Virus record (IMG/VR): IMGVR_UViG_3300017769_003220
Span: 1 to 24,895 of that record
Source of the DNA: a virus
Length of the DNA: 24,895 nt
Reading direction: 5' to 3' (one strand)
Under the pieces are notes generated by a model. The model saw only the letters and a program-made list of their open reading frames with translations. It was not told the DNA's origin and searched no databases. A program made the translations under genes and the position numbers. Positions 6,798-15,000 of this stretch are shown here, in pieces (the stretch's first letter is position 1; each line of letters opens with the position of its first letter).

Positions 6798-6798
6798 T

Positions 6799-6827
6799 AA
6801 TCTACATAAGCCAACCTGGCATTGCAA
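6799..6827 (-). promoter_or_regulatory. Candidate leftward early promoter
   Basis: On the - strand a -35 candidate TTGCAA (6827-6822) is followed after exactly 17 bases by a -10 candidate TAGATT (6804-6799), each four of six to the sigma-70 consensus. It faces the Cro-like gene, about 38 bases upstream of its ATG. Confidence 0.45.
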
Positions 6828-6841
6828 ATAAATTTTTTATG

Positions 6842-6870
6842 TTGACAGTCTGTACTACTGGCATGATGAT
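6842..6870 (+). promoter_or_regulatory. Candidate rightward lysogeny promoter
   Basis: A perfect -35 hexamer TTGACA (6842-6847) is followed after 17 bases by GATGAT (6865-6870), four of six to the -10 consensus. It faces the 59-aa gene and the repressor/integrase operon. The candidate operator at 6876-6894 covers the expected start site. Confidence 0.5.
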
Positions 6871-6875
6871 TGATT

Positions 6876-6894
6876 AATCGACATAAAATCGATT
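6876..6894. promoter_or_regulatory. Inverted repeat AATCGA-N7-TCGATT, candidate operator
   Basis: AATCGA (6876-6881) and TCGATT (6889-6894) form a perfect 6-base inverted repeat with a 7-base spacer. AATCGA also recurs directly 11 bases on (6887-6892), and GATTAATC (6872-6879) is a perfect palindrome overlapping the left end. The cluster lies just after the rightward -10, as expected for a repressor or Cro site. Confidence 0.45.
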
Positions 6895-6918
6895 CTTTAC
6901 TAAGAAAGGAAAAACAAA

Positions 6919-7098
6919 ATGAGTAAATTGGAAAAGTGGGACCAGAAAGTTCTGGCCCTTGGAAATGGTGTGCAGTGGTTATCGCTAGTCCAATACAGAA
7001 CAGAGGGGAAAGGCACTCAAAAAAAAGTTATTGGGGCTTGGGGTAGGAAACGAAATATCATTTGGCTAGGAGCCTGGAAAGGTTCTAATGTATATTAA
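6919..7098 (+). CDS. Small Trp-rich hypothetical protein, first gene of lysogeny operon (59 aa)
   Basis: ATG at 6919 is preceded by AAGAAAGGA with eight bases of spacing, the clearest ribosome site in this region, and the frame runs 59 codons to TAA at 7098. The product is basic with five Trp (residues 7, 20, 41, 49 and 53) and alternating hydrophobic residues suggestive of a small beta fold. I recognise no family. It sits directly behind the candidate rightward promoter and ahead of the repressor. Possible roles are an anti-repressor partner, a superinfection-exclusion or lysogenic-conversion protein, or a leader peptide; none is shown by the sequence. Confidence 0.65.
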   Translation: MSKLEKWDQKVLALGNGVQWLSLVQYRTEGKGTQKKVIGAWGRKRNIIWLGAWKGSNVY

Positions 7099-7228
7099 TT
7101 ATTGGGTTTGTGGACGGTTAGATAAAAGCAATAGTCCACCAAGTAGAGGAATAAAAAAATTCAGATATACGCACAGCGTGTTTGGTAGAAGACGTAAACA
7201 CGCCCACATATTCAAACATCCACCACCT

Positions 7229-7246
7229 ACCCAGGCCGACCTGGGT
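7229..7246 (+). other. Hairpin in leader of repressor gene
   Basis: ACCCAGG (7229-7235) and CCTGGGT (7240-7246) form a perfect 7-base stem with a CCGA loop, 22 bases ahead of the preferred repressor ATG. No U-run follows, so it is not a standard terminator; it could modulate translation or RNA stability. The rest of 7099-7268 shows no gene I can support. Confidence 0.45.
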
Positions 7247-7268
7247 CATCAAAAACGAGTTAAAAGAT

Positions 7269-7688
7269 ATGCCAAAAACACATATGACAACGCCACCTAC
7301 ACCAGATGGCGAACTGGATTTATCAGTCAAACGAATCCGCAAATCAGAATTCGGCAAAAGACTGATGCATTTATTAGTGCAAAAAGGGATGAAGCAAGCA
7401 GAGCTTGCTCGTAAATCAGGACTTGGTAGGGACAGTATAAGCCAATATGTGCGCGGTAAAACCGTACCTACCCCACAAAGTTTAAGGAAAATGGCAGATA
7501 TACTTCAAATCACTCCGGATCAATTGTATCCAAATTATTCTTTAGATGCAGCTGCGGAGGAAGAGATTGCGCCCTTCGAGTTTCGAGGTGTCTCAGGGGA
7601 ACCAGATAAAATGTTCGTACAAATCAGCATGAAAATGACTATGGAAAAGGCCATGAAGATCATGCAGATCATTAATAATGGCGGATAA
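7269..7688 (+). CDS. XRE/CI-type phage repressor (139 aa)
   Basis: Residues ~17-80 form a Cro/C1-type helix-turn-helix domain: F-G-K-R-L-M-H-L-L-V-Q-K-G-M-K-Q-A-E-L-A-R-K-S-G, then G-R-D-S-I-S-Q-Y-V-R-G-K-T-V-P, then S-L-R-K-M-A-D-I-L. The C-terminal part (F-V-Q-I-S-M-K-M-T-M-E-K-A-M-K-I) is short and lacks the Ser-Lys protease of LexA/CI repressors, so cleavage-type induction is not expected; it may serve for oligomerisation. The start is uncertain: ATG at 7269 or 7284, or an unsupported TTG at 7182. No strong ribosome site is visible. The stop overlaps the excisionase ATG by 11 bases. It likely represses the leftward early promoter. Confidence 0.82.
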   Translation: MPKTHMTTPPTPDGELDLSVKRIRKSEFGKRLMHLLVQKGMKQAELARKSGLGRDSISQYVRGKTVPTPQSLRKMADILQITPDQLYPNYSLDAAAEEEIAPFEFRGVSGEPDKMFVQISMKMTMEKAMKIMQIINNGG

Positions 7689-7956
7689 CCTGGTCACGCA
7701 GCTGGAAGCAGCTGACCTATTATCCTGCAGCCTTTCTACGATACAAAGGCTGCGAGAATCAAAACAACTGCGAACAATCAACATTGGACGTTCTGTTCGT
7801 ATTCCAATAGAGGATATTGAATGGCTGCACCGCCAAGGATTAAGCTGCACCAAGGCAGCTGGTATGTCTTCTTTGCAGAAACAGGAAGATCTCAAAGAAC
7901 ATCGCTTCGGACAAAAGATAAGGAGATTGCGGAACGGCGCTTCGCTGGCTGGCTAG
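7678..7956 (+). CDS. Excisionase-like HTH protein (92 aa)
   Basis: Residues ~5-50 match the winged HTH_17/excisionase family: T-Q-L-E-A-A-D-L-L-S-C-S-L-S-T-I-Q-R-L-R-E, then a wing R-T-I-N-I-G-R-S-V-R-I-P-I-E-D-I-E-W-L. Such proteins bend attachment-site DNA and steer integrase towards excision, or act as regulators. The ATG overlaps the repressor stop (7678-7688). The last ~45 codons (7821-7956) overlap the integrase gene in another frame and show no family features, so the functional domain probably ends near residue 52. Confidence 0.8.
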   Translation: MADNLVTQLEAADLLSCSLSTIQRLRESKQLRTINIGRSVRIPIEDIEWLHRQGLSCTKAAGMSSLQKQEDLKEHRFGQKIRRLRNGASLAG

Positions 7957-8888
7957 AACAGCGGGAGCTGGAGATGTCAGTCCAGGAGGATCCGACTATC
8001 GATTTCGTCCTGGATGTCTGGTTTGACCAGTGGGTCCGGGATCGGTTCCTATCAGCAAATCGTTACCCCTCAATCATTAAACATCTAAAATCGCATTTCG
8101 GTCATATGCGCGTTAGCAGAGTCCAACGTGAACACTCTGTTTCCTATGCAAAAAAGCGCAGAAAGGTTGCATCAGAAAGTACCATTTGTACTGAACTGAA
8201 TAAACTTCGCGCTGCATTAAACTTCATGCTGTATCGAATCGAACCGAATGAGCGGCGCCTGGATCACAAGATCATACCTTACATCGAGATCCCACCAACG
8301 GGTCCACCGCGTGATCGGGTTCTCACCAGGGAGGAGCTGCAGCTATTATGGGACTACTGTCTGCAGGATAAGAATCGCCAGACTCTTGAAAGCAGCAACA
8401 GGATATCCAGAGAAGCTAGGTTCTTAATACTGGCGATGGAAACTGCACAAAGAAAAGGTGCGATTAAGGAGCTAACCTGGTCCCAGGTTGACTTCGATCG
8501 GCGGCTCATCATGTTTAATCCAGTAGGCCGCAATCAAACCACAAAGCGCCGCCCGCCGATCCCGATGAGCAAGAAGCTGGAACAGCAGCTGCTCATCATG
8601 TATCAGCAAAAAATAAATACCTATGTATTGGATGTAAAAACTGACATCCATTATGGAGTAAAGCGGATCCTGGAAGACTTAGGGATCGAGAATGCAAGCC
8701 CGCATACCTTCAGGCATACCTGGGCTACCCATGCAGCTGAAGATGGAGTTCCTATGCATACCATTGCTGCATTTTTAGGGGATACGGAAAGGACTGTGCG
8801 GAAGAATTATCTGCACCTCTCACCAGATTATTTGCGGATGGCAGTGGACCGCGAACCTACAGCGCAAATTGCGCCGTTACCCTCCTGA
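7821..8888 (+). CDS. int: Tyrosine-recombinase integrase (355 aa)
   Basis: The N-terminus Q-G-S-W-Y-V-F-F-A-E-T-G-R-S-Q-R-T-S-L fits the arm-binding AP2-like fold of phage integrases. A core-binding helical domain follows (about 55-160). The catalytic domain shows Arg211 (T-A-Q-R-K-G-A-I-K-E-L), a Lys in the T-T-K-R-R-P-P hairpin, His295-x-x-Arg298 (H-T-F-R-H-T-W), and nucleophile Tyr330 (K-N-Y-L-H-L). The position usually His or Trp before the Tyr (L-G-H) is Asp321 here (L-G-D). Length is normal. The start at 7821 is supported because the conserved N-terminal segment begins there; it lies inside the excisionase gene. It mediates site-specific integration, and the downstream 8889-9071 region is a candidate attP. 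Confidence 0.92.
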   Translation: MAAPPRIKLHQGSWYVFFAETGRSQRTSLRTKDKEIAERRFAGWLEQRELEMSVQEDPTIDFVLDVWFDQWVRDRFLSANRYPSIIKHLKSHFGHMRVSRVQREHSVSYAKKRRKVASESTICTELNKLRAALNFMLYRIEPNERRLDHKIIPYIEIPPTGPPRDRVLTREELQLLWDYCLQDKNRQTLESSNRISREARFLILAMETAQRKGAIKELTWSQVDFDRRLIMFNPVGRNQTTKRRPPIPMSKKLEQQLLIMYQQKINTYVLDVKTDIHYGVKRILEDLGIENASPHTFRHTWATHAAEDGVPMHTIAAFLGDTERTVRKNYLHLSPDYLRMAVDREPTAQIAPLPS

Positions 8889-8905
8889 CAGCGCATTTTG
8901 CGCTG
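8889..8905. other. Hairpin immediately after integrase stop
   Basis: CAGCGCA (8889-8895) and TGCGCTG (8899-8905) are perfect inverted repeats with a TTT loop, starting directly after the TGA of the integrase. No U-run follows. A second palindrome, GCGCAAATTGCGC, sits inside the last integrase codons (about 8861-8873). It could be a weak terminator or part of the attachment region. Confidence 0.5.
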
Positions 8906-9073
8906 TTGATTGACACCTCAGGAACTGACAAAAAGTCGATGAGGCTCGCAATCGCAGTGTTGATCGGTATCTAACAAAATCAACTGTGGTCGGGGTGGAA
9001 GGATTCCATCCCACCGCAACCCCTTGCTATCACTGTCCGTAGATCAATACGCTGCGCTGTTGCTTGCGCTGTT
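8899..9073 (+). other. Three direct TGCGCTGTT repeats, candidate attP arm region
   Basis: TGCGCTGTT occurs at 8899-8907, 9053-9061 and 9065-9073, all in the same orientation, in the gap between the integrase and the convergent virion operon. Temperate-phage attP sites are usually next to int, with short direct arm-type repeats flanking a core, so these are candidate integrase arm sites. The core is not identifiable without the host junction. The third copy overlaps the stop codon of the giant gene. Confidence 0.4.
8992..9012. other. Hairpin in integrase/virion intergenic gap
   Basis: GGGGTGGAA (8992-9000) pairs with TTCCATCCC (9004-9012) around a GGA loop: nine pairs including one G-U. It lies between convergent transcription units and could stop either, but there is no U-run on either side. 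It is also inside the candidate attP region. Confidence 0.4.
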
Positions 9074-12000
9074 AGAATGTGATTGGCGTGAAGTCACCAG
9101 CTTTCTGTTTCTTCTTTCGCCCGCCAGCTCCCGGGTAATATTCTTCCCCGTACAACCCTTTGATGATGTTCCTGGCAACGAAGTGCTTTGCCCCGGAGCT
9201 GGTCCCGAATGCAGCAAGGGATCCTGCAATGGCTCCCCTGAACTCGATCAAGGGTCCAAGCGATTTGCCGAAACCAGGTGCTGACGCCATCAAGACTACA
9301 GCTGGTACAACAAACAGATTGTATAGCCCGGCAACCGCCTGGTATTCAGCTGCAACTGTAGACTCTGCATTTCTCACAAAAGGCATGGCTGCTCTTTGTG
9401 CGGCATCTAATATGAAACTTGGCCCGGCTCCCGTAAGAATGGTATTGATGTCGCGGTTATACTTGATACTGCGAAGGGTCTGAATGTACGGATCTAAGGC
9501 TCCGGTCAAACCAGCTCGGTAGATCCCTTGCTCGAAGATGTACTCGTACAAGCGATCATTCTCTGCTTCATCCTCCAGGCGATCCCGGTCGAACAGAAAC
9601 GCTCTGACTGTAGCAACCAGGGTATGCCCAGCATACAAAGTCAGGAACGGACCCAGCATAGCAGCGCCAACGTGTTGGGCAGCTGCAACCTTGCCTTCTG
9701 CATCCTTTCTTCGCTTTGCACCTCTTACTGCTTTTGTCAGTACGTTCCGGTGAAATGCATAAATAAAAGATTGAATGCCGTACACGATCCGCCCCAACGG
9801 ATGCTCCGCATACATGGGCCGATCCACATTCTTAGGATCCTGGATCGACTGATCAATGAACCGCATGATGGCTACAGAATAGATCTCGCCCATGTCCGAA
9901 AGGCTGCCATCCTTCTCCACCAGGTCATCGACACTAGGGAACGGATAATCGCTTGTCTTGTCTAAATCTTTCTCGTTTTTTATGGTCGGAACAAGGAACT
10001 CAACAAACTGTTCCATGTCTTCAGCTGCCACGCCAAACTCGTTGAATTGCTGCTCGGCACGCTTTTTATATTTATTCTTAGCAGCATCATCCTTCCCTTG
10101 TGGATTTTTAATCTCAAGCGCCAGCTCCCGGAAGAATTGCTGCCCCACCTTCATCACGGATCGGCGCTGTGCTGCTGTGATCCCGGTCAGCTTGATGACA
10201 CTAAAAAATCGATTAACGCGCCGTGCCAGTTTAGGATCATCCGCGAAGGATCCGCCAAGCCGGTTGGCAACCATATCACCATATTCCGGGTCATCGATAA
10301 CGCCCAGGATGTTTGCCAGCTGCTTATCCAGGGCTACCTTTTGCGCTGCATCCTTGTTCACTTTTGCATAGGCTTCGTAAAGGGATCCGGAAAACGCTTT
10401 CAGTCCATCGCGTACACTTCCGGTCTGGGTTGCAACAGTCAGGGGTTCTGCAATCGAAGACCAGGCTGCACGACCCAACAGCGCCATCGTGCCGTAGGCA
10501 TGGATGGTGTTCAGGATCTTTTGCCCTTTGATGTCGCGTACTGGACCTTGAGTCCCTGTGACGAACTGAACAATTTGCCGTATAAGTAATCGGTCATCTG
10601 GATCCACCTTGCCCACCATCTTGTCATCTAAGATGTAATCCAGGTAATCTCTGTTCTTTCCTGTTACCGGATCCTTCTTTGTGCCTTTCTCAAGGCGGCT
10701 TCGACCAAACCGCTTTTCATATTCTGCCTTCTTCACAACCTGGGGGATGTAGGCTTCGATGGCTTCGTTTACTGGCAGATAAAATTCGTTCATGTATTTA
10801 TCTGCTTCAGGCGGAAGCTTCCTGCGCTTTGTGAATCGGTTGAATGCAGAATGGGCTGCTGGATCCTGGCCTGCAGCTGACATGATTCTTTGATGCCAAT
10901 CTTGAGAACTAAGATCTGAAAAGGTGTCGGACATCTCTTCATAAAGTTCAGCATAATAATCACCCATGTTTTCCTGGATCTCGTCCATTTCAGTCTCAAT
11001 GGCATCTGGATCCTCTGCTGCGTCTAGTTGCTTTTTCAGCTCCCTCAATTCTTTTGCGTCTTTCCTAAACTTTTCCAGTAAATCTAATTTATTTTTGCGC
11101 TTAAAATGAGCTTTTACTGTTTTCCTTTTTGCAAGTTGCTGATCCAGTTTTTGAATCTGGTCATAGCTGCTGACATCCTCAAAGAAAAACTCATTTGTAA
11201 ATATAACTTCTTTGTAAAGATTATATGCCTGACTTAAAAATCCTTGGATGTCTGTTTCTACAAGCGGCATATCCAGCATCCTTGGAAGGTATGCACCATC
11301 CTGCAAATAACTGACATCGATCCCGCTTCGCCTGGCATACTCGTAAACGCGATTCAGGACAGTCCGGAGATCGCCACCAATCTTTTGTATCTTCTTGGAT
11401 ACATTCGGTTTTTGGCCTGTCAGAAAAAGACGTAAATCTTTTTGCTGCTCTTCTGTCAGATCTCGGAACTTCGCCCCTGCATCCGGACCAAAGGTTCCCT
11501 GCATTGCTGCATTATACATAGTTGCAAATCTGCGGTTCTCCCTCCGCGCACCCTCTTCAAAGGTTCCGCCGCTGAACGTGGTCCTGGTACCACCTGGATC
11601 CGTGGCAACCAGGTCCAGTATTTCTCCGATTAATGCAGCTGCTTGAGGTTCTTTTCGGTATCGGCGCTGCAGCTGCTCCAAGGTTGCACGTTTAGAGAGA
11701 AAAGGACGGCTCACAATGTAATCCATTGTCTTATCAATAAACCGCTCTGTCAGTCTTCCGTTGTACCTGGACGGGCGTTGTTTCTCTTTTTGTTCTTGGG
11801 TCAGCCCTGCTTGCATCTGTGCGCGTTGCTCTTCTCTTGCTTCTTTTGTAAAGGTAACAGGCTGAATTGGGCCGAAAAACTCAAACCCTGTTTCAATGGT
11901 GTCAGCTGTTCCAGGCATCTTGGATGGTTCCCCATTGAATACAGACTCACGGCGCATCGCGTCAAACAATTCGCTGAATGCCTTGAAGATGACATTCCGC

Positions 12001-15000
12001 TCGGATTCCTGGGGATGGGTCAACGGCAACCGGATATCGTAGTCCTTAACCTCATCCAGGGTCAGCTGATACGCATCATCCGGGAGCGTGATGAACTCGG
12101 TGGACCCGCCTGCCTTCGTTACGATATGGGCAACGTATGCCTCGAAGGCGCGGGCAAACATCTCTGTGGGTTCGCGCCAATAGTTTTTATCGGATGCAGT
12201 TCTCCGGGCAAACTCAGTCGAGTCTTTCCGGTACTGCGATTCTTCTACTCTCCCGGATCCCTGGCGCAGCCGCTTCAGCTCAGACTTGGTTCTAGCAATG
12301 GAAGCAGGCTCCGGTAGGTTAGGATCCTTCTCAAGCTTCTTGCGGTATGCAGCCTCCTGGTTCACCAGCTGCTGTTCCTTCGCCATGATCTTGGTTGCGA
12401 TCTCCGCCTGGTTGAAGAACATGGCATTAATCAGATTGCCCATCGCTTCCTGAACAGTCTCCGGTGTTTCCATCTGCCAAGGTGCAGCATCCTTCGGAAT
12501 GTTACGGATCACCTGGATCAACCCTCGGCCCTCTTTGCCGCCAAACTTATCCATCAGATGAAAGTCCAAGGCGTGGCCCCATTCATGGGCGAAGCTGTTA
12601 GGGCGCTTCGGCATGATGATGAACGGCGCTTCCATTGCCGGGAGATCGGATTTTGTTTGAACGGGGATCCCCAGCGCGTTTTCAGGATAGTATGCTGCAA
12701 AGTATCGACCCCAATCCACGCCAGGCAGCGCCAAGCCTAGTGAGCCATCCAGGCCAATGGCATCAGCTGGAAGTGCCAAGGTTGCAGTCATGGACTGCAG
12801 ATTTCTGTAGGCATCCAGGAGCGCGTTGACCGCGTCCCAGGTGTTGATGTCTGATTTTTGGATGAACTTGAAACCGAATTTATCGCGAAGCAGTTTTTCT
12901 AAAACCTTGTATTGCTTCTTTATTGATTGGTTCCGAATGACGTTGGGGTCTTCTCCTGCATCTCGGAATGCGTCAAGGAAGACGGATTCTCTTCGTTGGA
13001 GGGTAAGCTTTTCGACCAGCTCCCCGGCTTTGGTTCCCCTGGTGCTTTGAGTTGGTTCTGCGTCCTGGGGATTGACAACCGATTCAGTTTCCAGATCCCT
13101 GGGATCTTTTGGCCTGGTAGCGGTGTCATCTATTCCTTTGCTTTCAAGAACTCCTGGGCGGCTTCTCTTGCGGGTTCGTAGTTGTGCTTGTTTGCCAGGC
13201 GTATCATCGCTCGATATAGGGCTTGCTTCATTGAGGAGTTCTCCTTGCTTTTTTCCTTTTTTACTTCTTCCTTTTTCTGCATCTGCTGCTCTCTTTGTTG
13301 CCTTGGTTAAGACTTCTTCAGCAGTTACTTCAGAATCTAATCCTGGTAATGCTCCTGCTGTTTCTGCATTTGCTTCTTCAGTCAAAAACCTTAGAAGATC
13401 CTTAATGTAAGTCTGGCTTTTAACTCTGTCCAGTTTTTCATTGTGGAAGCTTCTTATAAATAGATCACGAACTGGATCTGTTTCTTTTAAAAAATCAACC
13501 TGGTCAAAATATTCTGCAGCTGTCCGTCCTGTTTCACGAAGCTCGCCAATAGTCTTAATGGCTTCTGATAAAGACGAAGCAATCCCTTTGACCTCATTCC
13601 GTATTTCCGGATCCAGGCGCAGCTTCGCAAATGCGGGAGCTGCATCCAGCAACCCGTTGCTCAAACCTTTGACGTTGTCATCTGTAGATTCGAGCATCCG
13701 CCCCAGTGTCTCTGGATCTTCGTATGCTTTTGCCAGGATTGCAGACTTAATCCGCCGCAACCCATCGACTGTCAGCTCACCATCCTTGTAGACGTTACCC
13801 TTCTCGGATGCAGGAATTTTATTTAAGAAGGCATTTACAAAACTGGAATTTTTGGCAAGCGTGAAATCGCCACCGGCGTAAAGGTTTAGTGTTGGTAGAT
13901 CAAGAACCTTGGCATCCAGGTTCGCCTGTTCCTGGCTGCCTAGTTTTGCCGTGCCGGGTTGATTCGACTCATCTGCAAATTGCTCAAGCAGCTGCGAGGT
14001 GACCGGATCCCCAGTTGCAGACTTGCCGGTCAATCTTCTGACTAGGATCGGCTTCTCAAAATTTTCTGCATCCGGAAATAACTGTTTCAGCTTTTCCTGG
14101 TATGCTTTCAGCTGTGTTGGATACCGTGACAGTTCCCCTTGCTTCTTTCTGTAAACCTCGGTCATGGTCAGCACTCGACCATTGCCGCTGATGATCGTTC
14201 CATCTTGTGCGATGATCGGTGCGCCGGTGTCGCTGGTTCTGCTGTTCTCGGTGATCTGATCTACGTCTAGCTCCTGCGCCCTTCTACGCGCTTCATCCCT
14301 GGATTCCTGTCTGCTGCGATCGCGGATCTGCAACCTACCGGTTGCCTGCTTCAAGTCTTTCAGGTCTATGACAACCAGCTCAGTCTCCAGGTCCGTGTTG
14401 CCTACGGGAGTCTTGACGTTGCTGGGTTTTGAATCTGGGACAGGGGTTATGTTTTTTGTGGGATCCGGGAGCAGCTCCGGTGCTAAATCTTTTGATGGGG
14501 TAACAGGACCAGGTTCTGTTTGTGTAGGCTTTACTGGAGGTGCTGCTATTTTTGTAAGTATTTTTTGTTCTTCTGCATCTAAAACTTTTAATACTTTGTC
14601 TGCATCTCCTTCAAAAATAAGCGCATTAACCGCTTGCCTCGCCTCTTCAAAAGAATTTTTTACACCATCTTCCAAAGTATCGTAGACATCCATTTTAGGT
14701 TGGAAAGCAAACTCTGGAAGGTCATAACCATCTAGCTTATTACCTAAAATTGGTTTGACAGCAAATTTACCTTCTTTGGTTTCTGCGTAATTAATTTGAA
14801 ATTCAAAATCTTGATACCTATCACCTTTTGGTAAATTAGGTATTTCTATTTTTTCTGAATTTTTTAATTGCGGTGCGCCTAATTCAGTTTCTTTAAATTT
14901 ATATTTTGGTAAAAATTCATCCGAATCCGCCATTGTAACCGGTTTAGATGGCGGCCTTACCGGCAACGGCTTTACTTCTGCTTCTGGCTCAACGGCTTCA

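Noticed and set aside
7182-7268. TTG-initiated N-terminal extension of the repressor
   Set aside because: No ribosome site, low-complexity sequence ahead of the HTH domain, and a hairpin in this stretch; ATG at 7269 or 7284 is preferred.
7088-7414. 108-aa + strand frame ahead of the repressor
   Set aside because: It overlaps the end of the 59-aa gene and the repressor HTH in another frame, and looks random in composition.
8985-9035. tRNA-like 3' end near the integrase (possible tRNA attachment fragment)
   Set aside because: The GGGG/CCCC hairpin lacks a T-loop GTTCRA and the rest of a tRNA; treated as a plain hairpin.
11643-12317. Long + strand frames opposite the giant gene (also 15175-15780 and others)
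   Set aside because: Antisense shadows of a strongly coding - strand gene; no ribosome sites or recognisable domains.
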